Source of the DNA: Prostheceraeus crozeri
Lineage: Eukaryota; Platyhelminthes; Polycladida; Euryleptidae
Direction: 5' to 3'
NCBI GenBank assembly: GCA_907163375.1
Contig: CAJQUW010008761.1
Location: 1 to 64,000 of the forward strand
DNA: 64,000 nt
Shown here piece after piece: positions 32,301 to 40,699 of the stretch. The stretch's first letter is position 1; each line of letters begins with the position of its first letter. The notes under the pieces are model-generated. The model ran no database searches and was not told the origin of the DNA. It worked only from the letters and a program-made list of their open reading frames with translations. A program made the translations under genes and the position numbers.

Positions 32301-33995
32301 CACACAATTATGTAGTCACCGCACACATTTGCTGCTCAGTGCTCTGATGTCATCTCAAACTTGTCAGATTGTTGAAATTTGCAGTTGCAGCTCTTCTGCA
32401 GTTTTACAGGTGACGTTGTAGAGTTAAAAATGACAATGTTAGATACTCAACTTCCTAATGCACCAGGGTGACATGCTAGGATGATCAGATATTCCTGGAT
32501 CGTTTTGCCCACTTCTAGCAACTTTTCCGGGATCAAAGGAATTACAAACATCAATACTTGGACTGATTGATGATTGCAGGTCATAGGGATTCTTCTATTT
32601 CTTAGTCCGTCAGTGATCAATGTAGAGAGAATAATTAAATATTGAGTTTCATCTTCAGTTGAGAAATGGGAACAGACCTGAGTTGTCCCCATTTCATCCA
32701 GAATCAGGAATCATCAGCAGGCCGAGTTCGCATCTCTTAACGTCGACACAACTCCCTAACTAAACTTGCAGGAATACCCGGAGAAAATTTGAGATGCCCA
32801 ATTAGCATATTAAAGGAAATTTCTCGGGTATTTATTTAATACTACTTTTAACACACCGATGACTGCCAGAGATCCGTGTATGCACACTGCTGATGAGCCA
32901 GTTTGATTTCCATTCACACATCACTTGAATTCTGACTTGTGATCTTTTTAATGAAAGATCAACTTTAGTTTTAAAAGCGATCGGAGACGCGTCTTTTATT
33001 TAAAGAGAAATATGGCTACTAATACCAGGAGGATTGATGCCAAAGATGCGATGATTTTTTTAAAACGTTGAACTTTCTTTAAAATCTAAATTTCTACCCA
33101 AATTATTTGTCGTTAATAATGAATTGATTCTATTGACCTACCAGAAATTGGTGCTCATCTATCACTTTTTCAAATGCCATTCATTGTTATCAGACACTTC
33201 CTTATCTCTTCTTCAAACGTACCGGTGTTGTCAACTCAACTTAGTCTTCTATGTGCATGTGTGCCACGCCAGCAAAGTCATTCAAACCTTCGAACCATAT
33301 CTGACCATCCTGTGCGTGATTATCTTGTGATGGTAAGATCGACTCCAAGTACAGAGAGAGGTTCCAACTTGAAAGAGTGCATACAATCATGATTTAATGA
33401 GATTTCAACAGTTACCAGAAATATGAATGATACTTTGGCCACTTCTGTTTCATCATAAATAATTTGAATTTTCTTTCCGGCTTTGCGGGGATTAATTGAA
33501 TTCAAAAATAAATTGATTTTAGTGAATCTTAATTTTCTATTACTTAGTTACCACAAGAAATTCAACAGAAGTGCGAGTTTGAATTTAGAGACCCTATTTA
33601 TTGCAACAACATCGTCTCAAAATGCAGAATGAATGTCATCATTAAGGAAAGCATTACTCTACATCCTATACCGCTGAAAATTGAAGTGTTAGATTCGAAT
33701 ATCTTTAAGTGGCGAAAATGCGCACTCGAATACGTGGCCGATAAGAGTTATTCTTACACGTAAATGAATAATAAAATTTGTTTTGCATCATCCTAATTTA
33801 TTCTGAAAGTAATATTCATCTCTGTCATTGATTTTGTGTAATAATAATCTTTGTTTTTTCAGAGACAAGCCGAGTCGGGATATTTTGTATCGCATTTTGG
33901 ACACAGTGAAATCCCATCTAGCGAGTGTGAAGGACACAACAGCCGCGGTCGTGCTGCGACAAGAGCTGAATTCTCTTGTGTCAGTTGTAATTTGA
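14056..33995 (+). CDS. URB1: URB1-like nucleolar pre-ribosomal protein, last six exons
   Basis: Six plus-strand exons: 14056-14334, 14395-14501, 23643-23899, 33194-33332, 33647-33759 and 33863-33995. All are bounded by AG/GT and phases agree at every joint, which is strong evidence for one gene. The product matches the C-terminal half of URB1/NPA1: FRERDLLLCILEHLRN, then PEHRMFSVLWQFLLAKP, VPEFVRLLYSSH, RQWLLTLLKDGLRE and LLLHHNLLVWMR. URB1 works in the nucleolus in early 60S subunit assembly. The N-terminal part is not in view; earlier exons must lie left of 14,056 or were missed. AATAAA is at 34031-34036. Two introns of about 9 kb are filled with transposons. The exon 5 acceptor (33645-33646) has a weak pyrimidine tract and is the least certain point. 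Confidence 0.75.
14395..14501 (+). CDS. URB1: URB1-like gene, exon EHRMF...LYSSHID
   Basis: A small intron of 60 bp precedes it (acceptor TTTTTCATTGCAG); the donor GTGAGT is at 14502. The exon ends in phase 0. Its sequence is the best-conserved URB1 stretch in the window. Confidence 0.75.
15960..17255 (+). mobile_element. LINE (non-LTR retrotransposon) relic, 3' part
   Basis: Reverse-transcriptase pieces lie in several frames: LIGWIASCLSSRQQVVKVG, then CVPQGGVLSPILF (from 16363), then LLGLTIGSDMTW and SYGYPLW near the C-terminus, about 17,140. The order matches the fingers-palm-thumb part of a CR1/Jockey-type ORF2. A T-rich stretch and AATAAA (about 17,233) mark the 3' end. There are multiple frameshifts and the copy is dead. 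Confidence 0.7.
18160..19765 (-). mobile_element. Tc1-like DNA transposon with ~200-bp terminal inverted repeats
   Basis: Ends TACGGTCTTGC...GCAAGACCGTA, flanked by TA (18158-18159 and 19766-19767). The inverted repeats run about 18160-18361 and 19563-19765. They enclose one minus-strand transposase gene. Length is 1,606 bp. Confidence 0.9.
18503..19538 (-). pseudogene. Tc1-like transposase with one frameshift
   Basis: N-terminal paired-like helix-turn-helix domain (residues about 10-60, with GKIARHFGIARSTVRDQV), a GRPR-type AT-hook (RSGRPRA), then the DDE catalytic core: HVVFTDES (first Asp), LLQDDNAPPH (second Asp) and SPDLNPIEQMW (Glu). I count 35 residues between the second Asp and the Glu, i.e. 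DD35E rather than the usual DD34E. The frame shifts once near 18,840-18,890, between the first two catalytic residues' segments. The rest is well kept, so the copy is young but inactive. Confidence 0.85.
20059..20120. repeat. 62-bp spacer-less palindrome with a GCGGCCGC centre
   Basis: A perfect 24-bp palindrome TCTAAGTAGC-GGCC-GCTACTTAGA (20078-20101) is flanked by near-perfect arms GCAAAGATATC...GATATCTTTGC. There is no central spacer, which is rare in stable genomic DNA. It lies about 25 bp left of the Harbinger element's left flanking repeat. Confidence 0.75.
20400..21606 (-). pseudogene. Harbinger Myb/SANT-like accessory protein, interrupted by an inserted element
   Basis: The N-terminal part holds a trihelix/Myb-SANT domain (KQNWSEQEVFKLLDYVEGH ... 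FTSRVTYHEKRRLWEGAALLF ... KWEECKHKFQKLKSEK). The C-terminal part (20,711-20,400) is a Lys/Glu-rich coiled coil (LRKELELVELQMKVASLQ). A 498-bp insertion (20962-21459) splits the domain between EGH and CDALFGKF; the 6-bp duplication accounts exactly for the flanks. In Harbinger elements this protein carries the transposase to the nucleus and to the ends. Confidence 0.75.
20962..21459. mobile_element. Small non-autonomous DNA transposon inside the Harbinger Myb gene
   Basis: 13-bp imperfect inverted ends (CATACATGCCAAG and CAGAGATGCCAAG) flanked by the duplication GTGTCC (20956-20961, 21460-21465). The left part carries repeated TCTCCCGCAT words. The ends resemble hAT elements, but a 6-bp duplication is short for hAT (8 bp usual). 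No coding capacity. Confidence 0.75.
21690..22675 (+). pseudogene. Harbinger (DDE_4-type) transposase with two in-frame stops
   Basis: One frame is readable from about 21,710. It holds an N-terminal helical region (RSRFRFSRQSLITL; GVDKSTASRVF) and then the catalytic core: CGCIDGTHI (first Asp), KWPGSTHDSKIF, LLGDQGYP (second Asp), and RSSVERVIGILKRRW (Glu). The typical family length is about 330-350 aa. Two stops lie in frame, near 21,870 and at 22142-22144, the latter where the family has NRKGYHSINVQ. Otherwise it is intact, so decay is recent. It is read away from the Myb gene. Confidence 0.85.
22820..23200. repeat. TTTTATTGCAAC words and a 65-bp-arm foldback in the Harbinger 3' region
   Basis: TTTTAT(T)GCAAC recurs at about 22829, 22878, 22940 and 23016 with TTAGGAA/TTCCTA words between. 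It is followed by an inverted repeat (23039-23106 and 23133-23200; arms about 65 bp, 26-bp loop). Confidence 0.6.
23643..23899 (+). CDS. URB1: URB1-like gene, exon HRIDRQW...MRAQLKTT
   Basis: The acceptor CATTTTCCACAG precedes 23643 and the donor GTGAGC begins at 23900. The exon starts in phase 0, matching 14501, and ends in phase 2, matching 33194. It has helical repeat-like sequence (RVFKHVMLLAQCPS; LLLHHNLLVWMR) as in URB1. It lies 143 bp right of the Harbinger element, whose insertion spared it. Confidence 0.8.
24088..24312. mobile_element. Foldback/MITE element with ~75-bp arms
   Basis: ATTCAAAATAAAAATCACAA...TCATTCAGCGAGCATAATCAT on the left pairs with 24232-24312 on the right; the centre is (TA)n-rich. 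A 12-bp direct repeat GACGTACTTATA lies immediately left (24076-24087) and again at 24348-24359, as if it were a target duplication with 35 bp of extra right-hand sequence. Confidence 0.7.
25499..28320 (+). pseudogene. Penelope-like GIY-YIG / reverse transcriptase with two frameshifts
   Basis: Residues 52-60 form a Cys motif (CNRKGCLCC), 94-155 a GIY-YIG nuclease (VIYLISCSE...QYVGKT), and about 160-480 a linker. Reverse transcriptase starts near residue 500 (ITPADKAANNFVIV, the PLE-type first motif; LPKLFWIPKLHKNP). It continues in a second frame from 27,429 (QVYDFSTLYTNL; IRGIPMGGNSSSLLADLF; YVDD at 27846-27857) and a third from 27,860 (NYLDVKIR). A TGA at 27422-27424 adjoins the first shift. 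Some relatives are reported to recode TGA as selenocysteine, but the frame change here argues for simple decay. All key RT residues remain, so the copy is recent. Confidence 0.85.
28427..28519 (+). repeat. Structured 3' untranslated part of the Penelope-like element
   Basis: A perfect hairpin CCATATCG-tacatt-CGATATGG (28427-28448) is followed by CCATGTGG (28463-28470) pairing with CCACATGG (28512-28519). That stem encloses a smaller AGGTT/AACCT stem. Such structure may guide template recognition; inference. Confidence 0.5.
30207..30392 (+). mobile_element. tRNA-derived SINE, degraded copy
   Basis: Matches the 41.1-kb copy from TGGCACAGTAGTCAAGTGC through GGAAGTCGGCAGG to a T-rich end near CATTTTTTG, but lacks the box B part. 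It is the oldest-looking of three copies in the window. Confidence 0.65.
33194..33332 (+). CDS. URB1: URB1-like gene, exon HFLISSSNV...RDYLVM
   Basis: The acceptor TTGTTATCAG precedes 33194 and the donor GTAAGA is at 33333. The single leading base completes the codon left open at 23899, which ties this exon to the gene across 9.3 kb. It ends in phase 0. Confidence 0.7.
33647..33995 (+). CDS. URB1: URB1-like gene, last two exons and stop
   Basis: Exon 33647-33759 (ESITLHPIPLKIEVLDS...YSYT; donor GTAAAT) leaves phase 2. Exon 33863-33995 follows the acceptor TTGTTTTTTCAG and encodes DKPSRDILYRILDTVKSHL...LVSVVI, then TGA (33993-33995). AATAAA at 34031-34036 is the likely poly(A) signal. A longer frame in another phase over the last exon is a shadow. 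Confidence 0.65.
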
Positions 33996-34049
33996 ATGAT
34001 TTGGACATTTCTGCGGTTGCTTTACTTCGAAATAAATCCCCGATGAATG

Positions 34050-37000
34050 TTTTATAGTTTTGTTTATTTGAATCCCGCTGATTATTATTTAAGAACAAAA
34101 ATTGCCATTCATACCTATATATTGTAGAATTCAACTAAGTATCGCCCCTGATGATAACGATATTTGAAAGACAACAAAAGAACTTCAAAGTAGCTGCTGA
34201 AATGCACATCTTAGGGGCCAAGCAGAAGTCGCAGCGTTTGGGAAATAAGTGCCTAGCAGTGCATTCGAACGAGACCATTTATTCAGTTCCTCGATCATTT
34301 GGCGATTTTGGTCGTTCACTCAGTTCGCCGTTCATTTTAATGTTGCGCTAAACCGTTCTGCGGAGAAAAAATGTCAGTTCGTTCAGATCTTTTTCATTCA
34401 CTTGGCAAGACGGAATGTTTATGGTAATGCGCTTGTTGAATTTTCGGCAGAAGGTAATTGCGCTTTTCGCCCGTATTTAGCATATCCCATCGAAAATCTT
34501 ATGCTTTACATCTTTTACGTAGAGTCAATTTGTAAGGGAAACGCTAAAATGATAAATCCCAGTTATTAAATCGAGATGAAAATATATTATCCATAAATTA
34601 TAAAAACATTGTAAAAGGCACTACTGATGTAACCCTACTCTACTAATGCAACATAAGGTTATTCGTAGACTGGCCTTAATCTCATTTCAAACTTCGCATG
34701 TGAAAAGTGAAATGTCAATATTGCTCACTTCCTGCTAGTAATTGCAGCAATTTGAGAAGCCTTCGTTCAGTTCGCTCTTCAGCTCATGAACGGCAAACAC
34801 ATTCTTATTCAGTTCTGTTCGATGGCAGCTACTAGAAAACCCCGATCACTCAGTTCACCATCTGCTCGAAATCTCGCTCACTCACTCGAAAGTTCGACTG
34901 TACATGGTGTTGATATAGAAAGTGGCTTCATCGCTAAATTTAATATTCTTTTCAGCCTTTCATCTGCTTGCAGTTGGAGTCGTGGTGAATTTCCACGGTC
35001 GAAGAATTTCCACCATCTTTATGCGCCAAAATTTCGGGATGCTTCATGCCTAGCACTTGGCTTGCACTCAATTGAAAGTTTTGCCTCATTCTTCCTTCAG
35101 ATTCGTTCGTTTGAACGAACACTCCGTTCGTACATAATACTTTGTATGTCCCCGTGAGAAGAGCTGATAAAGGTCTTCAAGAATTGAGATTTTTAGTCCC
35201 AAAGTTCCAGTTTGTCGACCCTTTTTTGAATTTATCAATAAACAGATCGTCAAGACTCTACATAGTTGCAATTGAAAGGAAAATGCATGCACTTCTTCAG
35301 CTATTTCAGCAGTTGCTCATCACTTTGTCCTATGATAGCTGGATGATTAAACTGACACTTTTTTTCTCACCGTATGCACTGGGCAATAAATTGGCTACTT
35401 CATAAATTCGAATCGATGTGTATATTACGTCTTATTAATCGACAAAGCTTCCAGAAAAGTTGGAATTACATACCGTAGGCCCTATTTCTTTCTTCTAAAC
35501 CTTGTTTCCCTACAATGATTCCTTACAGCATTGGATCATTGCTAGAAACAATTGGAGCAGTATCATCGAGTCTCTGTCAATTATCGCAATAGTATCCAGC
35601 TATTATGAAATGTTGATCAACACTGCTCTAGCAATTTTTTTCGAAGAGGTTGGATCTTCTGCCTTCATATTTTTGAGGGATCACAGCAAAAGGCGTCGCT
35701 TCTGGTCAGCTATGTTCAATTTTTCATGTCATTGGATGACTTGACTAATGTATACATGCATAACGAGTGCCTCAAAATTCCGACTATTTCAAATAGGCAT
35801 ATGTACTGACATCCCTTCTCATCGGCTTGCCTACAGGAAACACCCGTTTGTGCATAAATACTTTAGAGGTCTGTCTTACATCGCTTAGGGATGTTTCGTT
35901 TATTAGTGAGAAAGCATACAATTACTTGTAAGTTAGCATTTTCTGATTATCAATAATACAAAATAGATATTCTGGCACGCCTAAACTCATAGTGAATTTC
36001 AAAGGCCCGTTACACGAATAAACGACTCTCGACACAGAATTCCTTACGCTATGTCGTCACTGACGGCCAGTGATAGTGAATCGTATGCTACATGAAGACG
36101 GGACATTTGAAAAGCAATCTTCATATTTTGAGGAGCAATTTCGAAATCCCGCGATAACAATTTCAATTTTTATGGATCCTGAAATTCTCGGGAGTCAAAG
36201 TAAGAGCATGTCCGGCACCCATTGCAATCCATAGTTCACATCATTAGCGCGCCGGAAATAATACATCATGCACCTTTTTGATGTTGCCATGGTACATTGT
36301 AATTCCATCTTGTGATGTAATTTATTTTCCAAAAGGAACGCAGCTGTGAGCAATTTATTCAATTTAAGAAAATATCTAAAAATATGTAGACTGCTTCAAA
36401 TGAGTGGATTCGAGGTACCAGTGCACTTCATAGCTCGATGGACAGTTGAAAGTGATGACGCGGCTGGTCATTTTTGTCTGAATTCGTGATTATGGTATGA
36501 CGATCTTGGAGGGATCTATAATTAGAATCAGTTTCATCTCACTATAAAATCGTCAGGGTCTCTCCCCAATCTTTTAATAGAAACGTTAATCACGACGTTG
36601 AAAGTTACATAAGGTATCAATTAATTATTCCCCTAGAAGATTACTCTAAGATGCAGCGGAAACTAACATAATAGTCTATTGTATCATGAAAATGGTTCAT
36701 TATACTTATCGGTACTTCAATTAATGCACACTGTTGTCTTTTCGTAGGACTTTACTCATTATTCGTTTTTATAAATTTAGATGTCAATGACATAGATGAA
36801 TAACTATTGTTATTACAATTATGTTTGTACCTTATCAGCAACTATCATTATTGATAGACGAAGTCCCGGATCACATAGGTGAACGAGTACAGTATCACCT
36901 TCAGTAAATGACATTTCAGATTTGCGGTTGAATTATAGCTCCCCCACTTATATACGTGTTTAATTATTTCAAATGGCTACAGATGAAAAGAAATCACGAT

Positions 37001-39400
37001 TGATTAAACGATGCGATGTTTGATGATGTGTGTCACTGCCATTGTCATGGTACTGCGGGCAGTCATGTAACAGTGTGCTGGTAGAAGTTGTGACGCAACT
37101 CTATGAAGACGCAAATTAACTACATCTGACATTGGCCGTGCATCTAATACCTATCAGCAAATTCAACCATCGCTCGGAGAAAAAAGTTTGACATATTGTC
37201 GGATGGACAGAATTTATATTTGAGTACTTATGACACATTGAAACAAAATGAATGAACCAAAGGAGGCGGAAACAATCATATGAAAACGAATGTTCAGAAA
37301 AATCCTCTCATAATTCAAAAACGCATTATGTTAGTATCACTCATGCCAGTACACAAAAAGGGTTACAAGTAAGGCAAGAAAATAGATTTTTCTAAAATAA
37401 ATTTTAGTCTTCCGTAGAAAGTCTACGTAAGAAACATCTTCGCAGATCAAAATAGAAATATAAGTGCAAAAATCACAGTCTTCAAATTTGGACGGATGAT
37501 ATCAGGGCAAGTTTATCTGGCAATAAAAAAATCACTGGAATACGAGCGTCACACAATACAAGTATTTCACTTTTTAAACACACTTCGTTTTCTTCAACTC
37601 CGTACAGAAATTTACTTGTGGAAATCAATCTACAAATGCAGCAACTTCTTGTGTTAGTGCATGCAATGTAATCATAGTAAATTTCAACCCATTGTATTTC
37701 AGTATACAAAGGTCGCCTGTTAAACTATACATTTCTACATACTATGAATGCGGGCAAGCATCCTTGGATCTACGAATGCAATGATAAGCTAACAACTCCA
37801 GGTTTTGCAGATGTACAAAACTTCACTAGATTTTAAATGAGCAGATTTACTCATAAAAGAGAAAAAAAGATATTTTACAGTTCGACTGGCTTCAAAACTT
37901 TGTGCTTTTTCAAGGCCAAAAATGCCTTCAGCCAGTCGACTTGTTGAACACTTTTCGCTATCTGAATATCATCACCATGTTAGAAAAAATGTGTCATCTT
38001 TGTCTTTAGGCCTGACTCCTCGGTTATATTCTAGTAGGCTTGCTTATGTCAAAATCCTTCCTTTCTCAACATTTTTCGTAAGATTCAGAAGTCATTATGA
38101 AGCTAGGAATGCAGAAAAGACTTTTTTTGATACAGTCATTTGTGTGTTACTACGATTGTATACAAATTTTGCAGTGAAAGAAGAATTTGAGCATTATTTA
38201 GGCCTACATCAGGAACAATAAATGAGAGGAAAGAAAGCTTCGATTCTTGTTCAATCACCTTCTTCCACCTACGTATGTAAAGTTCGACAAACAGATGAGT
38301 TATATGTATAAAGATTGCAGTTCAAACGCGAAATCCTTTAAATTCAAAGACCAGTTAATTCGCAAATTAACTAAGAATTCAGCACGTTGCAGAGGCCGCC
38401 AATTTTGAAAATACCTGCTTATTTCTGAAATTACAAATAAAAAAGCCGAATAATTATTCAACCATCCATGTAATCATCCGCTATCACCGCGCTATCGACA
38501 GAACTCCATACGAATCAAGTAGTCAATTCTCGAACTAACTGCCTTTGTCAACTATTTTGTGAATTAGCGACAGATTTCGCGCTTCAACAACAGTCATACT
38601 TTTAATCACACAGTAAGTTATCAGCCGTCTACAATATTAAGCATGGTGCAATTGATTATTAATTCAATTTTCACATTTTTTAATTAATTTTGTGGCACAT
38701 CCAAAACTCCTAACTAATACCAACTAAATCCAAGGATGCTTGTACTCGTAATCCATCATCGTAAAGCAGTGATATTCCGCTGGCGAAAAAATTCGAAATC
38801 ATAATTGAATATGAAAATCAATGAAGAAAATCCCACGACCGAAGCTACATTATATGTAATGAGAATGCGCACAACATTTCGAACCTCACTAACAAATTGC
38901 CAAAAGGCAAATTTTAGCAAATAAATTGCAAGTATCATCATCTTCGGTAAAATATACATCAATACAGTTTGCTAATGATATATTTAGTTTTAGATTATCC
39001 TACTGTCGGACATTGAACTAGCGATGGAACCATTCCGCTCCCGTTTACATGAAACAAAGAGAAGAAAGTGTGCAAATAGTACACACTGGAAACGGTATTT
39101 TTCCGCTTCTTCCTCTAGGAGCGCTATGAAATATTACCATTCCGCTGTTTTCCTACTTGCATATAGTAGAGGAAGATTTTACCACCTACTCCTCTCTCAA
39201 CCGCGGTGCAAGAATTTACGGAGTACCGCATCCTATTTACGATAGAAGCATTCTGTACATGATGCGTATCTATCCGAACTAGCGTTCCATACCGTTCTGT
39301 TCCGTTCTATCGTTTCTTTCCATATTTTTCCGTTCGGTTCTGCTGCTCGGATCAGTTCTAAGAAAGGCTATTAACAGTTCCGTTCTCCTCATTTCCGAAA
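34050..39400. other. Intergenic stretch, no gene recognised
   Basis: Between the URB1-like gene end and the caspase gene. Short open frames (for example 34,249-34,569 and 34,786-35,157, plus strand) are Ser/Phe-rich, lack domains or splice partners, and look random. 34.25-35.13 kb repeats words such as TTCAGTTC and TCACTCAGTTC. No RNA gene is seen. Confidence 0.5.
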
Positions 39401-39421
39401 AATGGGTGCGCTTGCGTTTTC

Positions 39422-39460
39422 GGCAGGGTGCTGTGCGATGAAAAGGCACAGCACCCTGCC
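39422..39460. repeat. Perfect 15-bp GC-rich hairpin past the caspase gene
   Basis: GGCAGGGTGCTGTGC (39422-39436) and its exact complement (39446-39460) around a 9-base loop. It lies 160-200 bp beyond the caspase stop codon (minus strand) in otherwise AT-rich DNA. It is shorter than a typical microRNA precursor. Confidence 0.7.
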
Positions 39461-39619
39461 ATGACAGTAGATCCACCCCCGATATTAATTCAAGTTTGGT
39501 CGTGGAGAATTTCATTGCTTGTCATATTCAAATCTAAGTAGACTATCAATCTTATCGCCAAATTAAAAATCTAGAAAAGATAATTAAACAATTCAGCAGT
39601 GCATTAATGACCAACAAAC

Positions 39620-40606
39620 TCATTTACCGTGCTTCGGTGCAAAGTAGACTTCTTTGGTCAGCATGGAAACAATGGAAGGGATTTGTTTCTTCTTTGACAT
39701 GAGTTCACTACTGGCATTGGACTCGAATTCATACGCCACTTTCCTACAGACTCTTGTCAGCATTCGAAGTAAGTCCATGTCTTTCCCATATTGTAAGAAG
39801 ACACTGGAGATAGCCTGAATGAACCACGATCCTGACCTTGAATTTCTCCAAGAATAATATCCAGGAACCACTGAGAAGGCCAATAGAAAATCCGCCTCTG
39901 TTGGTATTCTCTGTGTGCGATCTTGATTTCGTCCACCACTTCCGTTTGCAAAATCAGAGTCAAGATGTGGATCTACATAAGAGACTTCCATTCCATCATC
40001 CAGTTTGCTCCCTCTACAAGCCTGGACGAAGAACATCTTCGGTTTTCCAGCTAAACTTCTACACGCATCACCCTTGAAAGGCGTGAGAAGGTCGTCGAAT
40101 CGGACCAGACCATCAGTGGCGTAGATATGGCCTTCCTCTCCATGAGACAGAATGACACAGGCGAAACAGTCGTATTTGGAATGATTTCTCTTGGCCATAT
40201 CCGTCATTACCCGACGCAGTTGGCGGGCCGTGATGTTCTGGACCAACAGACAGTGAAAATCGAGATAATGAAATGCTTTGTAGACGTTGCTGATATCTGC
40301 CTGAGCTCCGACACGGTCTGGCATGTTCACTTCACGAGCAAATTTATCATTGCTGACAATAAGGCAGATTCCACGTTCCGGATGATCGTTTTTGTACACA
40401 AAAATGGAATCTTCAGCTGGAGTACTACCAAGTTGGAGGTCTGACGAGCACGAATATCGCTGAAATTTCACATCTGGAGTGACAGGAATCACACGATCCG
40501 AGCCGGCACTTCCTGGAGATTCGAAATTAGCACCGAAGCGTCCAGCCATTGGACCATCGGGATCATCGTAGTCGCAATTGGGATTCAAATCTTCACCGTG
40601 ATCCAT
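39620..40606 (-). CDS. Effector caspase (caspase-3/7-like), complete
   Basis: Cysteine protease cutting after Asp, executing apoptosis in the cytosol. It is 328 aa in one coding exon. A short N-terminal prodomain (about 70 aa, no CARD or DED) is followed by the p20 part, with Arg98 (MPDRVG), catalytic His155 (SHGEEG) and catalytic Cys197 in QACRG. Then comes an Asp-rich linker (about 203-230, likely self-cleavage sites such as YVDPHLDSD), and the p10 part with the S1/S4 pocket sequence YYSWRNSRSGSWF (Arg254) and a C-terminal VYFAPKHGK. All catalytic residues are present. An AG acceptor (TTTTCAG) lies 5 bp before the ATG, so an untranslated exon lies upstream. Length and layout fit effector rather than initiator caspases. 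Confidence 0.95.
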   Translation of the reverse strand: MDHGEDLNPNCDYDDPDGPMAGRFGANFESPGSAGSDRVIPVTPDVKFQRYSCSSDLQLGSTPAEDSIFVYKNDHPERGICLIVSNDKFAREVNMPDRVGAQADISNVYKAFHYLDFHCLLVQNITARQLRRVMTDMAKRNHSKYDCFACVILSHGEEGHIYATDGLVRFDDLLTPFKGDACRSLAGKPKMFFVQACRGSKLDDGMEVSYVDPHLDSDFANGSGGRNQDRTQRIPTEADFLLAFSVVPGYYSWRNSRSGSWFIQAISSVFLQYGKDMDLLRMLTRVCRKVAYEFESNASSELMSKKKQIPSIVSMLTKEVYFAPKHGK

Positions 40607-40699
40607 TGCAACTGAAAATAGACAAGAAAAATTTCAATCCAAGCTGTATCTAAAATCACATCACAACTGAAGTTAACATTACAGAAACCTACACACGGT

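Larger units (their letters stand above)
23900..33193 (+). other. 9.3-kb intron of the URB1-like gene
   Basis: Holds a foldback element (24088-24312), the Penelope-like element (about 25,200-28,670) and a degraded SINE (about 30,207-30,392). A possible unspliced open segment at about 24,475-24,593 ends in AAT|GTGAGT but its phase does not fit. The rest (28,700-30,200 and 30,400-33,190) is AT-rich with nothing recognised. Confidence 0.7.

Noticed and set aside
33851-34057. Longer open frame across the last URB1-like exon
   Set aside because: It runs in a different phase; the phase continuing from 33759 gives a family-like C-terminus and stop.
34249-35157. Ser/Phe-rich plus-strand open frames
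   Set aside because: Composition follows repeated TTCAGTTC words; no domain or splice evidence.
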